30,284 nucleotides of DNA from DATDRM01 sp035291705 (GTDB lineage Bacteria > Chloroflexota > Anaerolineae > Anaerolineales > UBA4823): assembly GCA_035291705.1 (NCBI GenBank), contig DATDRM010000314.1:1-30284 (forward strand), in the 5' to 3' direction. The position numbers and the translations under genes were made by a program. This document shows, piece by piece, positions 8,090 to 15,367 of this stretch. How positions within the stretch are numbered: position 1 is the stretch's first letter; every line of letters starts with the position of its first letter. The notes beneath the pieces were generated by a model that did not search any database, was not told where the DNA came from, and was given only the letters and a program-made list of their open reading frames with translations.

Positions 8090-8836
8090 ATGCACACGAG
8101 CGATATCCGCTTCTTCGCACAGCTGAACGACTTTCTCCCATCAGATCGGAAAGATAAATTATTCCAATGTCATTTCAAAGGTAACCCATCTGTTAAGCAC
8201 TTGATCGAATCCTTGGGCGTACCTCATACAGAAGTCGGTCTGATTCGAGTCAACGACAAACCTGTCGATTTTACATACCTTCTCCAACCTGGCGACCAAA
8301 TCGCAGTTTATCCGGTATTCCAGGAGCACGAAGGACTGCCAGGAACAACTCAATCTGACCTCAGTCAAACCGATCCGTGTTTTCTGCTGGATAATCACCT
8401 TGGCAAATTAGCTACTTACCTCCGTATGTTGGGCTTTGACGTTCTTTATCACAACGACTACCAGGATGAGGATCTCGTCGCTGTCCTGAACCTAGAGAGG
8501 CGTATCCTGTTGACTCGCGATCGCCGTTTGTTGATGCGCAAGGCCGTCGTCTTCGGTTACTGTGTTCGCAACCTGGACCCCGAATCTCAATTGCTCGAAG
8601 TATCCCGGCGGTATGATTTATCAGACAAGATCACCCCCTTCCGGCGATGCTTGCGCTGCAATAGCTCGCTGCAACCCATCGAAAAAGAAGCCATCTTGCA
8701 CCGCCTGCAACCCCTGACCATCCGCTACTACGACGAATTCCACATTTGCCTATTCTGCGACAAGGTTTATTGGAGAGGCTCCCATTACGAGCGCATGCAA
8801 CAGCTCATCGCGCAGGTAGCTCGAATGCGGAGATGA
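8090..8836 (+). CDS. Mut7-C RNase domain protein with N-terminal ubiquitin-fold (Mut7-C ubiquitin) domain
   Basis: This 248-residue protein has two parts. Residues 1-85 resemble a ThiS/MoaD-type beta-grasp (DIRFFAQLNDFL, LIRVNDKPVDFTYLLQPGDQIAVYPVF). From about 98 comes a Mut7-C PIN-like domain (FLLDNHLGKLATYLRMLGFD, RRILLTRDRRLL) with a zinc ribbon CLRCN...CLFC. Mut7-C proteins are predicted RNases; the beta-grasp part lacks a free C-terminal Gly-Gly because it is fused. I chose ATG 8090 over the adjacent TTG 8087 because GGAG lies 9 bases upstream of the ATG. It is divergent from the AOR-family gene; fused Mut7-C/ubiquitin proteins are common in anaerobes, but the link here is only positional. 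Confidence 0.88.
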   Translation: MHTSDIRFFAQLNDFLPSDRKDKLFQCHFKGNPSVKHLIESLGVPHTEVGLIRVNDKPVDFTYLLQPGDQIAVYPVFQEHEGLPGTTQSDLSQTDPCFLLDNHLGKLATYLRMLGFDVLYHNDYQDEDLVAVLNLERRILLTRDRRLLMRKAVVFGYCVRNLDPESQLLEVSRRYDLSDKITPFRRCLRCNSSLQPIEKEAILHRLQPLTIRYYDEFHICLFCDKVYWRGSHYERMQQLIAQVARMRR

Positions 8837-8850
8837 ATGTTAACAAGCGA

Positions 8851-9936
8851 TTATCGATCAATTGAAATCAGATCCCCGAAGGAATTAACGTTCAATGTCC
8901 ACTCACTGCCAACCTGCGCCTGCTGGAACAGGCTGAAATCGCTGGTCGAATAATTATACGTGACATCCCCGCTGCGAAATACAATCGTATAACTCTCGCT
9001 GCGTTCCTGCCCCATACGTTGGTCAGGTTGCAAGTCAGTCTCCGGCCAAACCGGAGAAAAATCATTCCCACTCAAGGTGATCGCATCGACCCGACTCCAC
9101 TCCTCCACGGTGTAAGTACACATCAGATCATACACCTGATACTCGCAATCCTGGACGACCTCCCCGTATCCCTGGCCTGTATCTACTGTGTAGGGCGTGC
9201 CGCAGACTTCTACAGCGTTCGGCGCCGGTTCATCCTGGACAGTGCGTACCTGATCTTCACAGGTTCCAAGTTGTGCACCTTGCGGAACCTGATCCTGCCA
9301 GGTGTTGTATTCGACCGGCACGAGCGCTTCGATCGCTATCAAGCGCTCCCAGCTCACCTGCTCCACCGTGCCCACAATGGCCTCAGTCTTTTGAGAGAGG
9401 AAAATTAGATACCCAATTACCCCACAGATAAGGAAGACCACCGCGACAATCGCAGCGTAGATCCAGACTGGAGTCTTCTTTGGGACTGCCGGAGTAGGTT
9501 CTGGAGCTTTAGCCTCCGCCTCAGCCGGCCGTAAGCTCCCGCCGCATTGTGAACACACCAGAGCTGTGTCCGGATTTTCCGTTCCGCACCTTGGGCACTT
9601 GACTTTTGTTGCCGGTCCAGTAGTGAAAGCCCCCAACACCTTCCCCTGTTCTCGTTTAATCCCCTTGACGAGATCCCCGCCGCATTGCACGCAGACCTTA
9701 GCGTCAGCTGGATTTCGGGTCCCGCAATACGGACAATGGATATCCGCCCCTGCCTGTGCTTTCGCCTTGGCAGCCTCATCGGTGATCAGCTCCTGGCGGG
9801 TCGCCTGTTCAAACTTTACATCCACAGGCTGGGCTGCACCACAACCGTTGCAAAGCTTCACCGGACCGGGATTGACCGTCCCACACTTTGGGCAAGTCCA
9901 TCGCAATTCAACATAGCCGATTTTCTTTTTCGCCAT
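8851..9936 (-). CDS. Membrane protein with three zinc ribbons and an extracytoplasmic domain of unknown function
   Basis: Counting from ATG 9936 (361 residues), three CxxC-x(12-16)-CxxC zinc ribbons lie near residues 12-30, 65-83 and 109-127 (CPKCGTVNPG, CPYCGTRNPA, CPRCGTENPD). An Ala/Pro/Lys linker and one transmembrane helix (about 154-176, IYAAIVAVVFLICGVIGYLI) follow. The rest should be outside the membrane, with four Cys that may form disulfides. No function is recognised for that domain. A TTG at 9945 overlaps the trpS stop and would add three residues; the ATG is preferred, though the GGAG is 13 bases from it and only 4 from the TTG. It is the last gene of the DUF309-trpS operon. Confidence 0.8.
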   Translation of the reverse strand: MAKKKIGYVELRWTCPKCGTVNPGPVKLCNGCGAAQPVDVKFEQATRQELITDEAAKAKAQAGADIHCPYCGTRNPADAKVCVQCGGDLVKGIKREQGKVLGAFTTGPATKVKCPRCGTENPDTALVCSQCGGSLRPAEAEAKAPEPTPAVPKKTPVWIYAAIVAVVFLICGVIGYLIFLSQKTEAIVGTVEQVSWERLIAIEALVPVEYNTWQDQVPQGAQLGTCEDQVRTVQDEPAPNAVEVCGTPYTVDTGQGYGEVVQDCEYQVYDLMCTYTVEEWSRVDAITLSGNDFSPVWPETDLQPDQRMGQERSESYTIVFRSGDVTYNYSTSDFSLFQQAQVGSEWTLNVNSFGDLISIDR

Positions 9937-9941
9937 AATGA

Positions 9942-10937
9942 TCAATCCACTCCAACCGCCTCTCTGATCTTCTCCAGCATAGGCTTAGATATCTTGCGAG
10001 CTTTTTCTGCCCCCTGGAAAAGGATCTGATCTAAATACTCCCAGTCTGACATCAAGACTTTGTACTTGTTACGCGCCTCGTGAAACGTTGCTTCCAGCAG
10101 TTCGTACAGCTCACCTTTAATCTCGCTATACGCCAGCCCACCTTTTAGATAGCGTTGTCGCTTCCTTTCCACCTCCTCAGGTGGTGCAAAATGGCGGTAG
10201 ACGGCGAAAACATTGTCACTTTCCGGGTCTTTCGACTCCTCAGGTCGTCGCGAATCGGTCACAATGCGCATCACTGTTTTTTTCAACACATTGGAGGGGG
10301 CGAACATCGGGATTACATTGTCGTAGCTTTTACTCATCTTCCGCCCATCCACCCCTGGAATGGTCATCACCTCTTCCCGGATAACTGCTTCAGGCAGCGT
10401 CAAGATCTCACCATAATTATTGTTGAACGCCATAGCGATGTCGCGCGCGATCTCGATGTGTTGCTTTTGGTCTTGTCCAACGGGGACGTAATGCGAGCCA
10501 AAAAGCAAGATATCGGCAGCCATCAATACCGGATAGCTGTACAACCCAGCATTAATCCCCTCATCCGGACTGAGCCCAGCGGCAATGTTCTCGTCTACCG
10601 CATCTTTGTAAGCATGGGCACGGTTAAGTAAACCTTTTGAGGTGAAACACGCTAGGATCCAGGTGAACTCCATCACTTCTGGGATATCTGATTGGCGGTA
10701 GAAGATCACCTTATCCGGGTCAAGGCCTAATGCCAGCCAGGTCGCTGCCACGTCATACGTCAGGCGCTTCAAAGTTGGGCCATCTTTGACCGTAGTCAGC
10801 GCGTGGTAATCGGCGATGAAGTATAGCGCCTGGTATTGCTTCGCCAATTCGAGGGCTGGCCGGATCATACCCAGGTAGTTGCCGATGTGCGGCGTTCCAG
10901 AGGGCTTGATGCCTGTTAACGCGATTTTATTTGACAT
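9942..10937 (-). CDS. trpS: Tryptophanyl-tRNA synthetase
   Basis: A 331-residue class I synthetase that charges tRNA-Trp. The HIGH-type motif is in PSGTPHIGNYLG (residues 12-23) and the KMSKS loop is intact at 200-204 (GRKMSKSYDN). Length agrees with bacterial TrpRS. AAGGA 6 bases before the ATG fixes the start. The gene lies 9 bases after the DUF309 fusion gene and overlaps or abuts the zinc-ribbon gene, so the three form an operon. No tryptophan leader peptide or T-box is seen upstream. Confidence 0.97.
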   Translation of the reverse strand: MSNKIALTGIKPSGTPHIGNYLGMIRPALELAKQYQALYFIADYHALTTVKDGPTLKRLTYDVAATWLALGLDPDKVIFYRQSDIPEVMEFTWILACFTSKGLLNRAHAYKDAVDENIAAGLSPDEGINAGLYSYPVLMAADILLFGSHYVPVGQDQKQHIEIARDIAMAFNNNYGEILTLPEAVIREEVMTIPGVDGRKMSKSYDNVIPMFAPSNVLKKTVMRIVTDSRRPEESKDPESDNVFAVYRHFAPPEEVERKRQRYLKGGLAYSEIKGELYELLEATFHEARNKYKVLMSDWEYLDQILFQGAEKARKISKPMLEKIREAVGVD

Positions 10938-10946
10938 ATCCTTTCC

Positions 10947-11795
10947 TTATTGGTATATCGCTGGCCGTAGCAGGCTTCGGTCGAAGTCGGCGATGCGTTC
11001 TGGACCCAATCTAAGCAATTCTTGGTGCACTGCTTGCGCTTCAGCACGCAGGTTGGCCACGTGAACTCCCCGGCAATAATCCGGCAACGGGTCGATCCAC
11101 TGGCGTAAGCGTAGAAACATCTTAGCAGCCCCGCTGTAATTTCCGCGCAAGATTTGGTAGTAGGCAACTGCCACCTGCAGCACAGCCTGATAAAGTTCGC
11201 GCCCGGAGCTATTATCCGCCTTCCAGGCGGCTTCTAACGATTCGTGGGCTTCGAAATATTCACCCCGGTTGAACTCTTCCAGTCCGCGCACTGCCATCGG
11301 AGATAGGGGCTCTTGACAGGCGGTGCTCAACGCTTCCCGATCGCTCGCCCTGGCATATTGTTGGATCAGGCCAGGCAAATCCTGTACGAAACGCGAACGG
11401 GGTACGACTTTCTGTGCGCCAGCCGCACTGGCCTCATGCATGGTTTTGATATCGACGTGTGACCCATAACACAAGACCGGGATCCGTCGGGTAGCAGGCA
11501 CCGAGGTAACCAAAGCGATCCATTCCCGCCAGGGTATGTTTCTATTTCCTAGATCGAAGATCATTAAAGCTGGCTTCCAAAGGGTGAGCCGGTCGAGCAG
11601 TATCGCCTCCCGTCCGCTCAGGTGTTCGGCAAATTGGCGTTCAAGCGGTTCCGGATTTGGTGGAGCGATCTCTTCAGCCATCTCGATGAACTTTGTCTGG
11701 AATCCGAGGCGTCGGGCGGCACCCTCAATACGTGAGGAGAAATAAAGATCGCCTACGAATCCTATAATAAGGGGGATTTCTGTCCCTTCTAACAT
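10947..11795 (-). CDS. Receiver-like domain fused to DUF309
   Basis: In this 282-residue protein, residues 1-140 resemble a response-regulator receiver fold: a hydrophobic strand ending in Asp81 (ALMIFDLGN), a later IPVLCYGSH strand and GAQKVVPRSRF with Lys129 near the end. Acidic residues at the first strand are weak, so phosphorylation is uncertain. Residues 170-240 match DUF309 (EFNRGEYFEAHESLEAAW, then VLQVAVAYYQILRGNYSGAAKM) with the family's His-Glu pair at 184-185. DUF309 has no established function. The ATG follows a TATAAT by 6 bases, so the transcript is probably leaderless. It is the first gene of the operon with trpS. Confidence 0.75.
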   Translation of the reverse strand: MLEGTEIPLIIGFVGDLYFSSRIEGAARRLGFQTKFIEMAEEIAPPNPEPLERQFAEHLSGREAILLDRLTLWKPALMIFDLGNRNIPWREWIALVTSVPATRRIPVLCYGSHVDIKTMHEASAAGAQKVVPRSRFVQDLPGLIQQYARASDREALSTACQEPLSPMAVRGLEEFNRGEYFEAHESLEAAWKADNSSGRELYQAVLQVAVAYYQILRGNYSGAAKMFLRLRQWIDPLPDYCRGVHVANLRAEAQAVHQELLRLGPERIADFDRSLLRPAIYQ

Positions 11796-11801
11796 ACGAA
11801 G

Positions 11802-11807
11802 ATTATA
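11802..11807 (-). promoter_or_regulatory. -10 box (TATAAT) of the DUF309-trpS operon, leaderless
   Basis: On the minus strand TATAAT is followed by six bases and then the ATG at 11795. The predicted start of transcription falls on the A of the ATG. The expected -35 position reads GATGAT, a poor match, and there is no Shine-Dalgarno. Confidence 0.6.
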
Positions 11808-11823
11808 ACAAAATCCAGCCGCC

Positions 11824-11851
11824 TATCATCCTTCATCGCTCACCCTTTCGA
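11824..11851. repeat. 7-bp-period tandem repeat at the 3' end of the HD gene
   Basis: The + strand reads as heptamers TATCATC, CTTCATC, GCTCACC, CTTTCGA. The HD gene stop lies inside it and the last residues (RVSDEG) are encoded by it. Over the final 21 coding bases it matches the end of nnrE-nnrD at 18 of 21 positions, although the two proteins are unrelated. Confidence 0.65.
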
Positions 11852-12497
11852 TCTCACCGACCACTCGCTTGAGTTCTTCCCACAACTCGGAAGGTCCTTG
11901 TTTACCGAAGGTCTTGATCAACTGGTGATAATACCAGAGGGTTCCTTCCTTACCTTCTTTGAACTTTTTCCAGGCCGCTTCTCCTTCTCGGCGGATATCG
12001 ATCAGGGTAGCGCGAGCATTATAGACCTTGTCCGCTAGCGATACCCTGCGGATTGATTCATCAGCCGAGTGCATGGCTTCGATATATTGTTCTTTCCGCT
12101 GGCGCCAGGGGGGTTTCGGGAAAGTATAAGCGTCTGTTAAAGCGTCGACGATCATCGCCACACGTTCCCCAAACCGGCGGTGGATCTCCTCCAGAGTCTC
12201 CAAACCCCCCTGATCCTCAACAGCGTCATGTAGCAGTGCGGCAATCGCTTCATCTTCATCACCGCCGTCCTCCAACACTAGTGCCGTCACCCCCAGCAGG
12301 TGAGCGATATATGGCACATTGCTACGTTTGCGATTTTGCCTGGCATGCAGTCGGGTCGCATACACCAGCGCACCCTCGAAACGCTCGGTCAGTCCGGGTT
12401 TCTCTTCTTTTTTCAAATTTCTTTTTTCCTTTTTTCCTGTACCCTTGTTTCCCTGTTTCCTTGTTTTCCGGTTTACTTCTATCCGTTTGTCATCCAA
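11826..12497 (-). CDS. HD-domain phosphohydrolase (RelA/SpoT hydrolase-like)
   Basis: Up to 223 residues. The HD core is complete: His51 (LHARQ), His66 (YIAHLLGV), His90-Asp91 (AALLHDAVED) and Asp156 (SLADKVYN), the pattern of the HD_4 group related to the (p)ppGpp hydrolase half of SpoT. No synthetase domain is present, so it could be a small alarmone hydrolase or another nucleotide phosphohydrolase. The first 35 residues are a Lys/Gly/Asn-rich stretch encoded by a 16-bp-period repeat. The TTG at 12497 has no Shine-Dalgarno; the in-frame TTG at 12416, just before the HD fold, is a real alternative. It sits 4 bases after the M24 gene. Confidence 0.8.
   Translation of the reverse strand: MDDKRIEVNRKTRKQGNKGTGKKEKRNLKKEEKPGLTERFEGALVYATRLHARQNRKRSNVPYIAHLLGVTALVLEDGGDEDEAIAALLHDAVEDQGGLETLEEIHRRFGERVAMIVDALTDAYTFPKPPWRQRKEQYIEAMHSADESIRRVSLADKVYNARATLIDIRREGEAAWKKFKEGKEGTLWYYHQLIKTFGKQGPSELWEELKRVVGEIERVSDEG
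12427..12474. repeat. 16-bp-period (8-bp half-period) tandem repeat in the 5' end of the HD gene
   Basis: On the + strand, CCTTGTTTCCCTGTTT (12443-12458) is followed directly by CCTTGTTTTCCGGTTT (12459-12474), 14 of 16 identical. A weaker third unit lies at 12427-12442. Each unit is itself two related halves. The array is translated as the Lys-rich N-terminus of the HD protein. Confidence 0.65.
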
Positions 12498-12501
12498 ATA
12501 T

Positions 12502-13704
12502 CTATATCGTCAAGCTCTCCAAATGGCGCGGATAATAAGTCATAATCTCGATGCCATCCTCGACAACTACCACCATATCCGAATGGCGAAAACCTCCCAG
12601 TTCAGAACTGTAGAGGCCAGGTTCGACCGTGAAAACCATACCGGGCTCGATCACAGTCTGATCTCCCAAATCCAAAAAGGGTCCTTCGTGATAGCGCAAG
12701 CCAATGGCATGTCCGATATGGTGTTTCCAGAAGGACATCAAGCCTTGGGCTTCGTAATAAGTCCGGACCGCCCGGTCAACATCCGCGCATTTCACACCAG
12801 GGCGAATTGATGCAAAGGCTGTGTCCTGCAAAGCGACCATAGCTTCGAACATGCGCTTCTGCTCAGCAGTCGCAGGGCCGACGATCATGGTGCGTTCCAA
12901 CTCTGAGTTGTAACCCCATACCGGCGCGTTGGCTCCACTGACCAGCACGTCGCCAGCCTGGAAGGTAATATTGTTCGCCAGCGCGTGTGGGATTGCCGCA
13001 TTGCGCCCGATTTGCCCGCGATAACCAGCTCCAACCCCCTCAGAAAATGGACTTTGCGCGCGGTAGAGTGGGCCGATCGTATCGAGCATGATCCGGTTAG
13101 CTTCCATGCTGGCACGCTGGCTGACCTCGGTCTCGCTTGCGCCAACCTGGGTATAGCGCTGTAAAAGCATGTGGGCCAGGTGTCCCCATTTGATGCTCTC
13201 CCGGATCAAGGCCAGCTCAGCCGGGCTTTTGATCATCATTTGTTCTTCGATGAAAGTTGTCATTTTTACCAGTCGCCTACCCGTGATCTCACTCAGGCTA
13301 GGGCCCCTATATCCTAACATCCAGGGGTAACCATCATAATCCACCCCAATTTCCCCTCTTACCCCCATGATTGCCAGTGTTTGCTTAAGTATCGCCATTG
13401 GGTGCTGATCCCCCGGGTATTCCAAATAATGGTCGACGCGCTGGACTAGGGAATTTGCCCTGGCGTGCTCGACTTCCAGGCGGGGGACGAACAGGGCACG
13501 CTCTCCCGCAGCATTCAACACGAAGCTGATTGGTCGCTCCGTGGGGATGAAAGCAAAGCCAGTGTAATATAGGATGTAATCACGGTCGAACAGGACCACG
13601 CCTGTCAAACCTCCACCGTGTATATGATCTAACAAACGGTCACAACGAGATTGAAACTCACTTGGGGTGATTTGGAGGGAGGTTTGCTTGGTTACCACCT
13701 TCAA
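12502..13704 (-). CDS. M24 (pita-bread fold) hydrolase, creatinase-like branch lacking most metal ligands
   Basis: In this 400-residue protein a creatinase_N-like domain (about 15-150) precedes the pita-bread domain (about 160-395). The general His (HIGHAIGL, His332) and Glu361 (TVEPGLY) are kept. The two Asp ligands of true Xaa-Pro aminopeptidases are replaced (Gly257 and Glu268 in NSELERT) and the last Glu ligand reads Ser375 (GFRHSDM). The ERT and Arg-His-x-Asp pattern resembles creatinase, which works without metal, so a C-N hydrolase is as likely as a peptidase. A strong AAGGAGG (13709-13715) lies 4 bases before TTG 13704 and 10 before an in-frame GTG at 13698; either may start the protein. 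Confidence 0.82.
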   Translation of the reverse strand: MKVVTKQTSLQITPSEFQSRCDRLLDHIHGGGLTGVVLFDRDYILYYTGFAFIPTERPISFVLNAAGERALFVPRLEVEHARANSLVQRVDHYLEYPGDQHPMAILKQTLAIMGVRGEIGVDYDGYPWMLGYRGPSLSEITGRRLVKMTTFIEEQMMIKSPAELALIRESIKWGHLAHMLLQRYTQVGASETEVSQRASMEANRIMLDTIGPLYRAQSPFSEGVGAGYRGQIGRNAAIPHALANNITFQAGDVLVSGANAPVWGYNSELERTMIVGPATAEQKRMFEAMVALQDTAFASIRPGVKCADVDRAVRTYYEAQGLMSFWKHHIGHAIGLRYHEGPFLDLGDQTVIEPGMVFTVEPGLYSSELGGFRHSDMVVVVEDGIEIMTYYPRHLESLTI

Positions 13705-13735
13705 TAATCCTCCTTAATTAATTTGGAAATTTGTC

Positions 13736-14158
13736 CTACAGGATTTCAAAATCACAGGTGATCCTTACCGCTTGTTTCAAGGTATTCGTCACCGAACAAT
13801 ATTTATCCTCGGAAAGTTGGATCGCCCGCGCCACTTTCTCTGTTTTGAGCGCTCCCTTGAACATATAATGCAAATGGATGTGTGTGAATTTATAAGGCGG
13901 GTCGCTTTCCTGCTCCCCAGTACAACAAACTTCCAGGCTTTCCAATGGTTCGCGCTGTTTGTTCAGGATGTTCGTCACATCCCAGGTGGCGCAGGAGGCT
14001 GCCGCAAGCAACAACAGATCTGACGCCTTCAACCCAGTCCATTGTGGTTGCTTTTCCGGCCAGGTACCGATCACCAGGGGTGTACCGCGCGAGTCAATCG
14101 CTGTCATCAGGTGCGACGTGACCCATTTAATTGAGACCGAGCAAGCTTCAGTTGCCAT
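13736..14158 (-). CDS. OsmC family protein (YhfA-like)
   Basis: A 140-residue OsmC fold. The two family cysteines are present: Cys56 in AAASCATWD and Cys121 in KYCSVTNTL, the peroxidatic/resolving pair of OsmC/Ohr proteins. The pattern with LKASDLLLLAAASC is nearer to YhfA-type OsmC than to Ohr. Such proteins reduce organic hydroperoxides or have unknown roles. AAGGA lies 7 bases before the chosen ATG at 14158. A longer reading to 14320 would overlap the upstream gene by 92 bases and adds a tail with no family likeness, so I rejected it. Confidence 0.88.
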   Translation of the reverse strand: MATEACSVSIKWVTSHLMTAIDSRGTPLVIGTWPEKQPQWTGLKASDLLLLAAASCATWDVTNILNKQREPLESLEVCCTGEQESDPPYKFTHIHLHYMFKGALKTEKVARAIQLSEDKYCSVTNTLKQAVRITCDFEIL

Positions 14159-14228
14159 CTCTGGTTCCTTATTATCCCCTTCTTGAAAGCTGTTGTCTGG
14201 CTTTCGGGAAGGTTCAGCGACTATCGTT

Positions 14229-15266
14229 TTACAATTTCCAAAGTTTTCGCGCTCGTCGTACCAGGCTTTCCCAGGCTGAGCTTTCTGCATCTGGAGACGG
14301 CCCAAACGCCCCGTTTGCATTTGTGGGGCAAGGCTGGCCGAGCAAGGCAGCCACGACCGCCAGTGAACAGGCTTTGGCTGCCTGCAGGTTGTACCCTCCT
14401 TCCAGAAATAAAGCTATCCGTCCCTGACAATACTCATCTGCCCAAGATGATAAACGACCGATCAACTCCCCATAGGTTTCCGCTGAAAGCCGCAAGTTTC
14501 CTAGTGGGTCACTCCAATGCGGGTCAAAGCCATAACTAACCAGGATCATCTCTGGGTCAAACCGCTTGAGCAAAGGCAGGATCAAAATATCCATGAGAGT
14601 GCGATAGGCTTGATCTCCCGAGAAGGGTAACAGAGGAAAATTAGCCGTTGTCCCCTCCCCCTCGCCTGCCCCGGTCTCCTCCAGCGTTCCGGTCCCAGGA
14701 TAGAGTGGTGATTGGTGGATAGAGACATAAAAAACATCATCGCGCCAGTAGAAAATTTCCTGGGTGCCATTTCCATGGTGCAGGTCGAGGTCCACGATCG
14801 CCAGGCGCTTCGCCTCCTCCTGCTGGATCAGGTACTCCGCGGCCAAAGCTACATTGTTCAGCAAGCAAAATCCCATCGCTCGCCCGGGGGTCGCATGGTG
14901 ACCCGGAGGGCGGGTGAGGGCGAAGCCGCGTCGCGCCAACCTCTGCCAGACAGTGGAGGCGATCGTCGCTGCGCCCCCCGCCGCGTCCAACGCCAGCTCC
15001 CAGGAGGCTGGCGTGGTATACGTGTCAGCGTCGAAATACTGTCCTCGCCGGCAGATATGATCCAACGCTACCAGGTACGCCGGCGAATGGATAGCATGGA
15101 GCACTTCGTCAGCCAGGTCTAAGGGCAGCAAGTGCGGGTAAGGCTGCCACCAATTTTGCTTTTCCAGGGCTTCGCGGACCGCCTCCACCCGTTCCGGTCG
15201 CTCCGGGTGTCCTGGTTCGGCATGCGCCTGGTGACCTTGGGGGTAGAAATAAGCTATGTCATGCAT
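14229..15266 (-). CDS. Histone deacetylase family protein (AcuC/acetylpolyamine amidohydrolase-like)
   Basis: This 345-residue protein has the arginase/deacetylase fold. Zinc ligands are Asp161 and His163 (DLDLHHGNGT) and Asp248 (SYGFDPHW). The catalytic His pair is His123-His124 (RPPGHHATPG) and the oxyanion Tyr is Tyr292 (LEGGYNL). The opening YFYPQGHQAHAEPGHPERPERV is typical of bacterial class II-like members. Bacterial substrates include acetyl-lysine on proteins such as acetyl-CoA synthetase, and acetylpolyamines. The polytopic spermidine-synthase-like gene further right is compatible with, but does not prove, a polyamine substrate. No Shine-Dalgarno precedes the ATG; a TATAGT box 11 bases upstream suggests a very short leader. 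Confidence 0.9.
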   Translation of the reverse strand: MHDIAYFYPQGHQAHAEPGHPERPERVEAVREALEKQNWWQPYPHLLPLDLADEVLHAIHSPAYLVALDHICRRGQYFDADTYTTPASWELALDAAGGAATIASTVWQRLARRGFALTRPPGHHATPGRAMGFCLLNNVALAAEYLIQQEEAKRLAIVDLDLHHGNGTQEIFYWRDDVFYVSIHQSPLYPGTGTLEETGAGEGEGTTANFPLLPFSGDQAYRTLMDILILPLLKRFDPEMILVSYGFDPHWSDPLGNLRLSAETYGELIGRLSSWADEYCQGRIALFLEGGYNLQAAKACSLAVVAALLGQPCPTNANGAFGPSPDAESSAWESLVRRARKLWKL

Positions 15267-15277
15267 GGGTGCAACTT

Positions 15278-15283
15278 ACTATA
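15278..15283 (-). promoter_or_regulatory. Possible -10 box (TATAGT) of the deacetylase gene
   Basis: TATAGT on the minus strand ends 11 bases before the ATG at 15266, giving a predicted leader of about 5 bases. TTTACA at 15299-15304 is a possible -35, but the 15-base spacing is short. Confidence 0.35.
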
Positions 15284-15332
15284 AGGATTGGGAGCAATTG
15301 TAAAGCCTTCACAGGCTCTCGTCAAATCATAG

Positions 15333-15361
15333 TTGACTCACATCCATATTTACGCTACTAT
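15333..15361 (+). promoter_or_regulatory. Sigma-70 type promoter of the pcm-like gene, leaderless
   Basis: TTGACT (15333-15338) and TACTAT (15356-15361) are separated by 17 bases, an optimal spacing. Six bases separate the -10 box from the ATG at 15368, so transcription should start on or next to the start codon. There is no Shine-Dalgarno. Confidence 0.7.
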
Positions 15362-15367
15362 ACAACT

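Noticed and set aside
10155..10631. Open frame of 158 codons on the + strand inside trpS
   Set aside because: Antisense shadow of a conserved gene with intact motifs; no ribosome binding site or known family.
12053..12810. Overlapping + strand open frames across the HD and M24 genes
   Set aside because: They read through the repeat and antisense to two conserved genes; the hydrophobic Phe-rich stretch is only the complement of Lys codons.
14159..14320. Longer OsmC reading frame
   Set aside because: It overlaps the deacetylase gene by 92 bases and the added 54 residues are unlike OsmC; AAGGA supports ATG 14158.
15269..15367. GTG-started extension of the pcm-like gene
   Set aside because: It would contain the -35 and -10 boxes, lacks a Shine-Dalgarno, and hides the signal peptide that begins at ATG 15368.
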